From the IMG/VR virus record IMGVR_UViG_3300043470_001261, positions 1 through 34,196 of that record: a stretch of DNA of 34,196 bases; one strand, written 5' to 3'. The translations under genes and the position numbers were made by a program. Positions 12,684 through 20,922 of the stretch are shown here, piece by piece. The stretch comes from a virus. Every line of letters starts with the position of its first letter. The first letter of the stretch is position 1. The notes under the pieces are model-generated. The model did no database searches and was not told the origin of the DNA. It saw only the letters and a program-made list of their open reading frames with translations.

Positions 12684-14957
12684 GTGGCTTACGATCAAGC
12701 CGAGGTGCCGGAGGGCGTGCAGGAGGCGGTTCGCGCCGCCTACAGCGACGCCGCCCAGTTCATTGACGACGAGATCGCGCCTCTTCGCGAGAAGGCGTTC
12801 AGCTACTTCGACGGCTATGTCTGGAGCCGCGCCGGCAAGCCGGAGACGCCTGACGATCTGGAGGGCCGCTCCAGCATCGTCATGCGCGAGGTGGCTGACA
12901 CGATCCAGCAGATGCTGCCTGGTCTGATCCGCGTCTTCACCTCCGGCGAACAGGTCGTCCAGTTCGTCCCCAACGGCCCCGAAGACGAGGCCCTGGCGGA
13001 GCAGCAGACGGACTACGTCAACCACGTCATGAACAGCGACGGGAACAGCTTCTTCGTGCTGCTGCACGACGCGCTGCACGACGCGCTGCTGAAGAAGACC
13101 GGCGTCCTCATGTGGTACTGGGACGAGCGCGTCACCGTTGACGAGATGACCTTCACCGGCCTGTCGCCGTTCCAGGCGGCCAGGCTGGAGCAAGACCCCG
13201 AGATCGAGGTGCTGGAGCGGACGGAGACGTTCGCGGCGCCCCTCGCTTCGCCGCCTCCGTCCGAAGCCGTTGGCGGGGTGTTCCCGCCTGCCGCACCTCC
13301 CCCGGCGGACGTGATGGCGGCGGCCCCCGGCGTTGATCCTTCCCCGGCGCCGGGGGCGCCCTTTGCCGAGCCGACGATCGAAATGCGCGTTCGCCGCCGC
13401 CGTACCCGCGGCGCGCTGCGCGTGGAGGCTGTGCCGCCGGAGGAGTTCGTCATCGCGCGCGACGCGCGGGACGTGCCGACGACGCCGTACTGCGCCCGCC
13501 GCCGGCTGCCGACCGTCTCCGAGCTCGTGGAGGCCGGCTATGACCGCGAGGCGGTCGAGCGCCACGCGCGCGAGGACATCGAGTTCGGTCTGAACGAGGA
13601 GGCCGAGCAGCGGAACCCCGGCCTCCGCGAGCGCGTCAGCGGCAGCCCGCGCGACCGCAGCCAGTGGCGCGTGCTCTATGCCGAGCACTACATCCGCTTC
13701 GACAGCGACGACGATGGCGTGGCCGAGCTCCACCGCGTCTGCACAGTCGGCGAGCAGTGCGAGGAGGTGCTGCACGACGAGATCGTGCCGGAGGCGCCGT
13801 TCGCGGTGTTCAGCCCCGTGCGTCTGCCGCATGCGGTGTTCGGCTACAGCGTCGCCGATCAGGTGATCGACTTGCAGGATCTGAAGACGCAGATCATGCG
13901 CTCGGTCCTCGACAGCCTGGCGGAGAGCCTGGACCCCAAGATGGGGGTGGTCGAGAACGCGGTGCGGATGGAGGACGTGCTCAACAACGAGCGCGGCGCC
14001 GTCATCCGCATGTCGGCGCCCGGCATGGTGCAGCCCTTTGCGATGCCGTTCGTCGGCCCGCAGGCGATGGGCGTCATGGCGTACCTCGATGAGGTCCGCG
14101 CGCAGCGCACCGGCATCACCAGGGCCAGCCAGGGCCTCGACCCCGAGATCCTCCAGAGCACGACGAAGGCGGCGGTGCAGAACACCGTCGAGGCGGCGCA
14201 GGAGCGGGTCGAGATGATCGCCCGCACGATCGCCGAGACGGGCGTGAAAGCGCTCTTCCGCGGTGTGCTGCGCGCCATCATCCGCCATCAGGACAAGCCG
14301 CGGGTGGTGCGGCTCCGCAATCAGTGGGTGGAGGTCGATCCTCGAGCCTGGGACGCGGAGATGGATGTCTCGGTGAATGTCGGCCTGGGCCGCGGCACCG
14401 AGGAGCAGAAGATGGGCTTCCTGGCCCAGATTGTTCAGAAGCAGGAGCAGATCCTCACGACGCTCGGGCCGGCGAACCCGCTCGTGGATCTCCGCCAGCT
14501 TCGCTCGACCTACGCCGAGATGCTGCGCCTGGCCGGCTACAAGGACGCGTCGCGCTTCTTCAAGGAAATCGACCAGGCGGCAATGCAGCAGATGGCCCAG
14601 GCCTCGCAGCAGCGTCAGGCGCCGATGGACCCGAACATGCTGCTCGCCCAGGTCGAGGCCCAGAAGGCGCAGATCGACATGCAGATCGCGCGCGAGAAGA
14701 TGCAGCTTGAGTGGCTGAAGGCCCAACAGGCTGACGACCGCGAGCGTGACAAGACCGAGGCCGACATCGCGCTGCGGGCCGCCGAGATGCAGGCCCGCTA
14801 CGGCGCGCAGATCAACATGGCGGAGATCAAGGCCTCGATCGACCGCGACCGGAACCTGATGCAGATGCAGGCGCAGCAGCAGCGCGACGCCATGCAGATG
14901 CAGCAGCGCCGCGAGCAGGCCGCCATGCAGAGCCAGCAGCAGGGGGCGGTGCAGTGA
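12684..14957 (+). CDS. Portal protein (P22-like)
   Basis: The dodecameric DNA gate of the capsid. The start is the GTG at 12684 preceded by GGAGGG; the GTG at 12672 is too close to that site. The 757 residues open AYDQAEVPEGVQEAVRAAYS and continue with an alpha-helical wing region including SSIVMREVADTIQQMLPGLI and a conserved GVLMWYWDER. A core contains FGYSVADQVIDLQDLKTQIM and GITRASQGLDPE. The C-terminal 100 residues form a Gln-rich helical barrel (MQARYGAQINMAEIKASIDR and on), as in P22 gp1-like portals. About 55 residues of Pro/Ala-rich sequence (around 185-235) interrupt the region after LEQDPEIEVLERTETF. Confidence 0.88.
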   Translation: MAYDQAEVPEGVQEAVRAAYSDAAQFIDDEIAPLREKAFSYFDGYVWSRAGKPETPDDLEGRSSIVMREVADTIQQMLPGLIRVFTSGEQVVQFVPNGPEDEALAEQQTDYVNHVMNSDGNSFFVLLHDALHDALLKKTGVLMWYWDERVTVDEMTFTGLSPFQAARLEQDPEIEVLERTETFAAPLASPPPSEAVGGVFPPAAPPPADVMAAAPGVDPSPAPGAPFAEPTIEMRVRRRRTRGALRVEAVPPEEFVIARDARDVPTTPYCARRRLPTVSELVEAGYDREAVERHAREDIEFGLNEEAEQRNPGLRERVSGSPRDRSQWRVLYAEHYIRFDSDDDGVAELHRVCTVGEQCEEVLHDEIVPEAPFAVFSPVRLPHAVFGYSVADQVIDLQDLKTQIMRSVLDSLAESLDPKMGVVENAVRMEDVLNNERGAVIRMSAPGMVQPFAMPFVGPQAMGVMAYLDEVRAQRTGITRASQGLDPEILQSTTKAAVQNTVEAAQERVEMIARTIAETGVKALFRGVLRAIIRHQDKPRVVRLRNQWVEVDPRAWDAEMDVSVNVGLGRGTEEQKMGFLAQIVQKQEQILTTLGPANPLVDLRQLRSTYAEMLRLAGYKDASRFFKEIDQAAMQQMAQASQQRQAPMDPNMLLAQVEAQKAQIDMQIAREKMQLEWLKAQQADDRERDKTEADIALRAAEMQARYGAQINMAEIKASIDRDRNLMQMQAQQQRDAMQMQQRREQAAMQSQQQGAVQ

Positions 14958-15637
14958 GCCGGATGCGCCGGGCGCAGCGCGCCATCGAGGGCATGCTGGA
15001 GCGCGACGAGCGCGCCCCGGTGACTGTTCCGAAGCGGACCAGCGTGCGCGGCCAGCCGCACAAGCTGGCGTACATCAACGACGAGGAGGCCGCCCTGCTG
15101 CGGTCCCGCGGCGGCGGCGTGGACCGCGACGGCGGCCAGATCATGCACCGCGGGGTGCCGGCGTACTTCGCCGGAGATAACGCGGACAGCGGCACTGCGA
15201 ACACTACCGGCGACAGCGCACCCAGCAGTCAGGGCGGCGGGTACAATGACGGCGGCGGTGACGGTGGTTATGGCGGGGGCGGTGCCCCGGCGGCGATGTC
15301 GCCGGAAGCCGCGGCTGCCGCTGACCGCCGCAAGCGTCTGAACGCGGGCGAGTACATCCCCAGCGCGACGCCGTTCGCAACACCGGCCCCGTTCTTCGCA
15401 CCGATGCCGGCTGGCCTGGGCGGGCCGCCGCCCGGCATGTCGAGCCCCTTCGCTGCCTTCCGCGACACGCTCGGCATGCCGTTCGCCATGACGCCCTACG
15501 CGCTGAACCCCGCCCCGGCCCGACCGGCGATGGACGCGTTCGCGCCGCTGCCGCCCGCGCCGACGCCCATGCCGATGCCGCGCGCGGACCAGACGACCGG
15601 CTTCTTCGACTATCTCCGCATGCTGCGAGGCTATTGA
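14954..15637 (+). CDS. Hypothetical virion-associated protein, Gly/Pro-rich
   Basis: The GTG overlaps the portal stop (GTGA). The 227 residues begin with a basic helical segment (RRAQRAIEGMLERDERAPVT), then TSVRGQPHKLAYINDEEAAL and a Gly-rich stretch. The long C-terminal part is rich in Pro, Ala, Met and Phe (APFFAPMPAGLGGPPPG), ending TTGFFDYLRMLRGY. This suggests an elongated, mostly disordered structural or assembly protein. Its position between the portal and the large unknown protein places it in head assembly, but I recognise no family. Confidence 0.65.
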   Translation: MSRMRRAQRAIEGMLERDERAPVTVPKRTSVRGQPHKLAYINDEEAALLRSRGGGVDRDGGQIMHRGVPAYFAGDNADSGTANTTGDSAPSSQGGGYNDGGGDGGYGGGGAPAAMSPEAAAAADRRKRLNAGEYIPSATPFATPAPFFAPMPAGLGGPPPGMSSPFAAFRDTLGMPFAMTPYALNPAPARPAMDAFAPLPPAPTPMPMPRADQTTGFFDYLRMLRGY

Positions 15638-18246
15638 TGAGCGGGCTTCTCGACGAGGAATATGACGCCCGCCTGGCGGGCCGCGATCCGTACGCGACGC
15701 CCGCCAGCCGTCTGGGTGTGGCCGGGGTGGCTGTGCCGCGGCAGGGCAGGGAGCGCATGTCTTTCGGCGACATGGCGCGCGGTGTTGGTCAGGGGGTGCA
15801 AGCGCTCGGCTCGCTCGTCCCGACGCCGGGGGCGATGCTGCGGGGGTACTCAAGCGCTCTCGCCGGGATGGATATCCCCGAGGGTTCGCGGGTCATCCAA
15901 ACTGATATGACCGACAGCGGCTACGCGTTTCTTCTTGCGGACGGTCGCATGGTTGACCCAGCGGGACGCCAGGGGCGGGATGTTCGCGAGTGGGCGGCAA
16001 CCGAGCGTCGCGGCTCGGTCCTTCCGCTGTCGCAGAACACCGACACGGGTGAGGTGTCGCTCGCCGTGCCCGGCCTGCTCGATGCATTGCCAATGGCCGG
16101 CATGCAGGGCGGCCCGGCCGGCGCTCTGGGCGCTGGCGCGGGACGCCGGGCGCGCCTTAACGCCGGCGGCCCTTCGACCATCCCGACATACGATGACTTC
16201 GTGCGCCGCGGCGTCATCACGCCAGAACCGACCGCGCCGGTCGGCGGCGCGGCGGCTTCGACCAGTGGTGACATCGTCAACCAGGGCGCGGCGGCGGGTC
16301 TGGGGGGCGGCGTTCGCGGCATGGCGGCTGTCCCGAACCTTCGGGTGCTGTCGGCGGCTGACGCGGCACGTGTTGCGGCCAATGAGCCGCACCTGATCCG
16401 GACGGCGGATAGCGGCTATGTCGGCGCCCCGGATTGGGTTCGGGCCCCGGAGGATCTGGCGAAGCTGCGCGCCGACCTCGATGAGCTCATCGACGCGGGC
16501 GGGCCTTACCGCGGCTGGTATCAGCGCACTCGCGACTTCATCCGCGAGGTGTCGGGCGGCGACCCGTACCGCGAGCGCCATATCTCGCAGGGCCTTGGGG
16601 TCACATCCCCGCAAGCCTCACCAGACACCAACCTCAACTTCCAGGCGCAGGCCATCACGGCTTACGAGCGCGGCCAGCCCGCCGAAATTGTCCGTACCGG
16701 CAACACGGCGCGGGCCTACAATGAAGGCCGGGCCGCGATCGAGGCCGACGCCGCAAACGTCGCGCGCCAGGCCGGCGGGCAGCCGAGCATCGGCGACAAT
16801 CGCCCGCCGATCGGCGAGCGCATTGTGGACGAAGAGCCGCCGCAGATGCGGCTGGGGCGGAAGACAGGCGTCTACGCCCAGCAGATTGACCCCAGCGCGC
16901 CCTGGGCGCCGACCGGCACGAACGACACGTGGATGGCGCGCGCGTTCGGGTTTCGTAACCCGAGCGGCGACGCCGGCCCCTTCGCCGGCAGCGTCACGCC
17001 GCAGATGCACGCCTTCATGGACTACGAAACCGTCCTGGCGGTGCAGCGCGCCAACGCGCGCCGTGCTGGTGGCTTCAACGATTGGAACGCCGCCAACATC
17101 CAAGAGGTGCCGTGGGTCGTTCTGGGCGGCCGGATGAACTCCGAGCGCCTGGGTATCCCGTTCGAAGAGGCGGTCCAGCGCATGGACCGCACCTACCCAG
17201 ACTATGCCGGCAACTACAGCGCCTATCTGCCCCACGAACAGGTGCCCGGCCGATCGACGGGCGTCCTGCCCGGCCTGCTGGACCCGGAGCAGGGAGACGC
17301 GCGCGAAGCCTTCAGCCGCGCCGCGACCTGGCGCACCCGAACCGGCAACGACGCACTCCTGCAAGATATCGGGCTGATGAACCGCTACACGCAGGAGGCG
17401 CCGGGTATCTACCGGAACAGCGAGGGTGTGCTGGAGCGCAATCCCACTGAGGTTGCGACGGCGATCGTCCCGAATGTCGAGCTCCCCCACAGCGGGCGGG
17501 GCGCCGCGCCGCGTGGCGTGGACCCGCGCGCGGGCGAGACGCTGACCGGCGTCCAGGCTGTGCGCGGTCTGGTGGACGCGCAGGAAGGCAGCCCCTGGTA
17601 CTACATCCAGGCGCCGGACCCGCAGGGTGTGGGCCGCGGCGGCGGCGCGCAGAACAACTTCCGGGTTGATCTCGGGCGGCAGCCTACGAGGGCCGAAGCC
17701 GACGCCTTGCAGGCTATCGCCGAGCGTGAGGGGTTCAGCTTCTCCAACAGCCGCGATGGCGCCGCCTTCTTGAACTTCGGTGACATGGACAACGCCCAGG
17801 CGGGCCGTGCCATGAAGCGCTTGCAGACGGAGATCAGCGCGATCAACCCGCGGGCCCGCGTCTCTCGCGGGCGGCGCGACGGCGACTATGTTGACCTGTC
17901 TGAAGAGTTGAGCGTCGAGAACCAGGGCCAGGGCCGGGCGACGCAGAAGGCGCTTTCGTACGTGGACGCCATGCCGGGCGCCGCAGGCGAGCGCCTGCTG
18001 GACAGCCCGGCAATTCGACAGAAGGCAGAGCAGAACCTCCGGCGGCTGGTCGAATATGGCGGCCAGGGGCAGCGCCCTGACTACGAGCGGATGCTGAACA
18101 TCCTCTCTGTCGGCGGCCTGCGCGGCCTGCGGGATTTCGTGCGCCGCAACGGCCCCGCCGGCCTCCCGGCTACCCTTCTGACGGCTCTTGGCCTGCAAGA
18201 GGCCACTGGTGAGCCGGCACCTTCTCGCGGGCTGCTGGCGGAATGA
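15637..18246 (+). CDS. Large conserved-type phage protein of unknown function (869 aa)
   Basis: The ATG at 15637 overlaps the previous stop; a TTG one codon earlier is in frame. N-terminal residues 1-220 are Gly/Ala-rich with a short beta-rich region (SRVIQTDMTDSGYAFLLADG RMV). The middle, about 225-470, carries the best-preserved-looking blocks: YRGWYQRTRDFIREVSGGDP, GLGVTSPQASPDTNLNFQAQ, a NTARAYNEG segment, and TNDTWMARAFGF. The C-terminal region includes EVPWVVLGGRMNSERLGIPF and a late LSYVDAMPGAAGERLLDSPA. The blocks resemble large uncharacterised proteins in podovirus head operons. It may be an internal virion protein or enzyme; no catalytic motif is convincing. A reverse-strand gene overlaps its last 77 bases. 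Confidence 0.7.
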   Translation: MSGLLDEEYDARLAGRDPYATPASRLGVAGVAVPRQGRERMSFGDMARGVGQGVQALGSLVPTPGAMLRGYSSALAGMDIPEGSRVIQTDMTDSGYAFLLADGRMVDPAGRQGRDVREWAATERRGSVLPLSQNTDTGEVSLAVPGLLDALPMAGMQGGPAGALGAGAGRRARLNAGGPSTIPTYDDFVRRGVITPEPTAPVGGAAASTSGDIVNQGAAAGLGGGVRGMAAVPNLRVLSAADAARVAANEPHLIRTADSGYVGAPDWVRAPEDLAKLRADLDELIDAGGPYRGWYQRTRDFIREVSGGDPYRERHISQGLGVTSPQASPDTNLNFQAQAITAYERGQPAEIVRTGNTARAYNEGRAAIEADAANVARQAGGQPSIGDNRPPIGERIVDEEPPQMRLGRKTGVYAQQIDPSAPWAPTGTNDTWMARAFGFRNPSGDAGPFAGSVTPQMHAFMDYETVLAVQRANARRAGGFNDWNAANIQEVPWVVLGGRMNSERLGIPFEEAVQRMDRTYPDYAGNYSAYLPHEQVPGRSTGVLPGLLDPEQGDAREAFSRAATWRTRTGNDALLQDIGLMNRYTQEAPGIYRNSEGVLERNPTEVATAIVPNVELPHSGRGAAPRGVDPRAGETLTGVQAVRGLVDAQEGSPWYYIQAPDPQGVGRGGGAQNNFRVDLGRQPTRAEADALQAIAEREGFSFSNSRDGAAFLNFGDMDNAQAGRAMKRLQTEISAINPRARVSRGRRDGDYVDLSEELSVENQGQGRATQKALSYVDAMPGAAGERLLDSPAIRQKAEQNLRRLVEYGGQGQRPDYERMLNILSVGGLRGLRDFVRRNGPAGLPATLLTALGLQEATGEPAPSRGLLAE

Positions 18247-18421
18247 GCGCCCAGAGATGAGCCGGCACCCGTTCCCCCTTCGGCCAGGAGACGACGCGCG
18301 GGTTCCCGCGAACCCACCAGCGAGCCTCGTCCATCGGCCGCGGCGCGGACTTGAGGCCCGCCAGAACCATCGCCTTCACGAGCGCCCCGGTGCTCGTGCT
18401 CGGGTTGTAGTCCTTGTCCAT
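18170..18421 (-). CDS. Reverse-strand small protein inside the late operon (accessory gene candidate)
   Basis: Read on the minus strand from the ATG at 18421, with GGAGG-TGAGAGG upstream. All 83 codons show very strong G/C at third positions, while the plus strand of 18247-18465 has no good frame. This marks it as genuine rather than a shadow. The product reads MDKDYNPSTSTGALVKAMVL, then LKSAPRPMDEARWWVRGNPR and two related motifs VPAHLWAL and VPAHQWPL around PPAAREK. No domain is recognised. It overlaps the end of the 869-residue gene by 77 bases in convergent orientation and diverges from the next gene with 44 bases between. Such isolated opposing genes are often lysogenically expressed accessory genes. 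Confidence 0.65.
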   Translation of the reverse strand: MDKDYNPSTSTGALVKAMVLAGLKSAPRPMDEARWWVRGNPRVVSWPKGERVPAHLWALIPPAAREKVPAHQWPLAGQEPSEG

Positions 18422-18465
18422 GACGCTAACGACCTCTCACCTCCAAACGGGCCAGCGTAGCACAG

Positions 18466-18741
18466 ATGGCCGCTGACCCCCAAACCCTCCTCGCCCAGGC
18501 CGAGCTCGCCGCTCGCGACGCCAGGGGCGCCCTGGAGCACCCCGGCCTCAAGGCAGCGCTTGAGCGCCTGGAGGCGCGCTATCTCGACCAGATCCGGGCC
18601 TCAAGCCCCACCGATCGCGACGCGCGGGAGGCGGCGTATTTCCGCCTGCGCGCCCTCGCGGATCTCCGCGCCGACCTCTCGGCGACGGCAGCGGCCCCGA
18701 GCGTCATCGCTCGGAATCACAGATCAGTGTTGAAATCGTAA
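18466..18741 (+). CDS. Small helical protein preceding the scaffold gene
   Basis: The ATG at 18466 has no clear ribosome site; expression may rely on a leader altered by the reverse gene nearby. The 91 residues are highly helical and charged: TLLAQAELAARDARGALEHP, GLKAALERLEARYLDQIRAS, SPTDRDAREAAYFRLRALAD, then RADLSATAAAP. This three-helix layout is familiar from small proteins just upstream of scaffold and capsid genes in podoviruses. It may assist head assembly. Third-position bias is strong. The 3' end contains a 6-bp hairpin (18697-18714) matching the one before the portal gene. Confidence 0.65.
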   Translation: MAADPQTLLAQAELAARDARGALEHPGLKAALERLEARYLDQIRASSPTDRDAREAAYFRLRALADLRADLSATAAAPSVIARNHRSVLKS

Positions 18742-18749
18742 GGGAAGCA

Positions 18750-19787
18750 ATGACAGGCTCCACGATGACGCCCGACCCCGTCAGCACCCCGGACGCCGGG
18801 ACTACGGTGGGCGATGCTGCAAGCGCGATCGAGCGCCTGCTGGCCCGCGAGAGCGGGGAACCGGCGGCCCCCGAGGAGCAAGAGCAGCTCAATGCCGAGG
18901 CCGAGCAGGCCGAGGCGCAGCAGCCTGACGACGAAGCGGATGAGACGCAGGAGGAGGCCGAGGCCGAGTCCGGTGCCGCAGAGGAAGAGGGCGCCGCGGA
19001 TGACGAAGATCAGCCGCAGCAAGAGCCTGACGCGAAGACGCTCGTCACCGTCGAGATCGACGGCAAGGCAGAGCAGATCCCGCTGGAGGAGCTCAAGCGC
19101 AGCTATCTGAGGACCGCGGACTACACGCGGAAGACGCAGGCCCTGGCCGCGGAGCGCAAGTCGCTCCAGAGCGAGGTGCAGGCGTTGAGGACGGAGCGGC
19201 AGCAATACGCGGCACTCCTGCCGGCCCTAGAGCAGCAGCTTCACACGCTGACGCCGAGGGAACCGGACTGGGACCGCCTGCTGAACGATGACCCGATCGA
19301 GTACGTGCGCCAGGTCGAGCTCAAGCGCCAGCGGGACGAAAAGCTCCGCGCGGCGCAGATGGAGCAGCAGCGCCTTGCCACCCTGCAATCGCAGGAGCAG
19401 GCCCGCGAGCTCCAGGCGAAACTGGCCGAGGAACGCGACGCGCTGACCCAGGCGATCCCCGCCTGGAAAGACAGCGCGAAATGGGCAGCCGATCGTGCTC
19501 GCATCCGCGAGTATGGGGCCAGGCTCGGATGGAGTGACGAGGAGCTTTCCGGCGTCACCGACCACCGGGCTGTCACGGTCCTGTACAAGGCGATGCAGTT
19601 CGATGAGGCGATGACCCGCCGGCCTTCCCCGGCACCCGCCCAGAAGCAGGCAGCCCCTGCTCCGGTGCGGCCGGGAAGCCAGCGAACCGCCCCGCGTACC
19701 GTCTCGGACCTCACCCGCGCGAAGCAGCGTCTCGCGAAAACCAATTCCGTCCGCGACGCCGCGGCGGTCCTTGAACGGCTTCTGTAG
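18750..19787 (+). CDS. Scaffold protein
   Basis: The ATG at 18750 follows AGGGA. The 345 residues show the typical scaffold profile: a very acidic, disordered N-terminal half (EEQEQLNAEAEQAEAQQPDD), a short folded patch VTVEIDGKAEQIPLEELKRS then YLRTADYTRKTQALAAERKS, a long coiled coil (about 125-260), a small WSDEELSGVTDHRAVTVLYK region, and a basic C-terminal tail (TVSDLTRAKQRLAKT) that would bind the coat protein. The VEIDGKAEQIPLEEL...GYL..ADYT pattern is common in scaffolds that accompany SU10-type capsid proteins. It lies directly upstream of the capsid gene with an 8-base gap. Confidence 0.85.
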   Translation: MTGSTMTPDPVSTPDAGTTVGDAASAIERLLARESGEPAAPEEQEQLNAEAEQAEAQQPDDEADETQEEAEAESGAAEEEGAADDEDQPQQEPDAKTLVTVEIDGKAEQIPLEELKRSYLRTADYTRKTQALAAERKSLQSEVQALRTERQQYAALLPALEQQLHTLTPREPDWDRLLNDDPIEYVRQVELKRQRDEKLRAAQMEQQRLATLQSQEQARELQAKLAEERDALTQAIPAWKDSAKWAADRARIREYGARLGWSDEELSGVTDHRAVTVLYKAMQFDEAMTRRPSPAPAQKQAAPAPVRPGSQRTAPRTVSDLTRAKQRLAKTNSVRDAAAVLERLL

Positions 19788-19795
19788 GGGTCACC

Positions 19796-20770
19796 ATGAG
19801 CAAAATTTCGAACTCCTTCGCGACGTACAGCGCGCGGGGCAACCGAGAGGATCTCTCGGACATCATCTACAACATCGACCCGACCGACACCCCCGTGATG
19901 TCGGCGATCGGCACCCGCAACGTCACGAACAAGCAGTTCGACTGGCAGACCGAGAGCCTGCCGGCGGTGGACGGGAACAACGCCCGCGTTGAAGGTTTCG
20001 AACTGTCCCGCTCGGCTTCCACGCCGACCGTGCGCCAGTTCAACGTGACGCAGATCTCCAGCCGCGACGCGACCGTCACCGGCTCCCAGGAGGCCGCGAA
20101 CGCCGCCGGCAAGCGTTCGGAGATGGCGCACCAGATCGCCCTCGTCGGCAAGGCGCTGAAGCGCGACATGGAGGTGATCATCTGCGGTCGCCAGCCGCGT
20201 GCGGACGGTGACGACGCCGGCTCCGGCACGGCGCGCCGCACCCGTGCGCTGGAGCACTGGATCACGACCAACGTCGCCTACGGCGCGACGGGCGCGAACG
20301 GCGCGAACGCGACGACCGCGCTGACCGACGGCACGAAGCGCGCCTTCACTGAGGCCCTGCTCGCGCAGTCCATCCAGACCGCCTACGAGAACGGCGCCGA
20401 GCCCTCGACCCTGGTGATGGGCCCGTATGCGAAGCGCAAGTTCTCGACCTTTGCCGGCCGCTCGCAGAGCCGCGTGAAGGTGGACGAGGACCAGATTGTC
20501 GCGGCGGCTGACTTCTACCTGTCCGACTTCGGCGAGGTGAAGGCGGTGCCGTCGCGCTTCTCGCGTGCGCGCACTGTGCTCGGCCTCGACCCCGAGTACG
20601 CGAAGGTGGGCTATTACCGCCGCTTCCAGCGCACCGACATCGCGAAGATCGGCGACGCCGACACGAAGATGCTTCTGGCCGAGTGGGGCCTGGAGGTGTC
20701 GAACGAGAAGGCGCACTTCAAGATCGCGGACGTGTTCGAAAGCGCGGCCGAGGAAGCCGCCGCGGCCTAA
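19796..20770 (+). CDS. Major capsid protein (SU10/DUF5309 type, HK97 fold)
   Basis: The 324-residue protein begins MSKISNSFATYSARGNREDL, then SDIIYNIDPTDTPVMSAIGT, the characteristic start of SU10-type capsid proteins. Further blocks are NVTQISSRDATVTGSQEAAN, the spine-helix-like EMAHQIALVGKALKRDMEVI, an insertion with repeated GANGAN (the region often forming a domain or loop), and C-terminal TDIAKIGDADTKMLLAEWGL. It assembles the icosahedral head with the scaffold and portal. AGGGG precedes the ATG. A strong double hairpin follows the stop, as is common after very highly expressed capsid genes. Confidence 0.93.
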   Translation: MSKISNSFATYSARGNREDLSDIIYNIDPTDTPVMSAIGTRNVTNKQFDWQTESLPAVDGNNARVEGFELSRSASTPTVRQFNVTQISSRDATVTGSQEAANAAGKRSEMAHQIALVGKALKRDMEVIICGRQPRADGDDAGSGTARRTRALEHWITTNVAYGATGANGANATTALTDGTKRAFTEALLAQSIQTAYENGAEPSTLVMGPYAKRKFSTFAGRSQSRVKVDEDQIVAAADFYLSDFGEVKAVPSRFSRARTVLGLDPEYAKVGYYRRFQRTDIAKIGDADTKMLLAEWGLEVSNEKAHFKIADVFESAAEEAAAA

Positions 20771-20779
20771 ACCGCGGCA

Positions 20780-20804
20780 GCGGCGGGCGCACTACGCCCG
20801 CCGC
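20780..20804 (+). terminator. Strong hairpin after the major capsid gene
   Basis: GCGGCGGGCG pairs over 10 perfect bases with CGCCCGCCGC around a CACTA loop, nine bases after the capsid stop, followed by CTTACG. The GC-rich stem makes it a probable partial terminator or a 3' stabiliser that raises capsid mRNA relative to downstream genes. Confidence 0.7.
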
Positions 20805-20810
20805 CTTACG

Positions 20811-20836
20811 CGCCACACACAACTGTATGTGTGGCG
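20811..20836 (+). terminator. Second hairpin in the capsid-adaptor gap
   Basis: CGCCACACA (20811-20819) and TGTGTGGCG (20828-20836) form a 9-bp perfect stem with an 8-base loop. It follows the 20780 hairpin by six bases. A weaker GAGAC-TTGC-GTCTC element lies near 20881-20894. The rest of the 152-base gap to 20923 shows no gene. Confidence 0.6.
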
Positions 20837-20922
20837 GCCCGCGCCAGGCCATTCGTGGCCCGGCGCACCCCCGGCGACGGGAGACTTGCGTCTCGGGCCT
20901 TACGTGGAGGGCACACCGGCTT

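Noticed and set aside
12666-14726. Minus-strand frame of 686 codons opposite the portal gene
   Set aside because: Same reason: a mirror of a high-GC gene, with low-complexity Leu/Arg/His composition and no domain.
18188-18460. Plus-strand frame across the gap between the large unknown gene and the next gene
   Set aside because: Third-position bias and ribosome site favour the minus-strand gene in the same place; the plus frame overlaps the end of the large gene out of frame.
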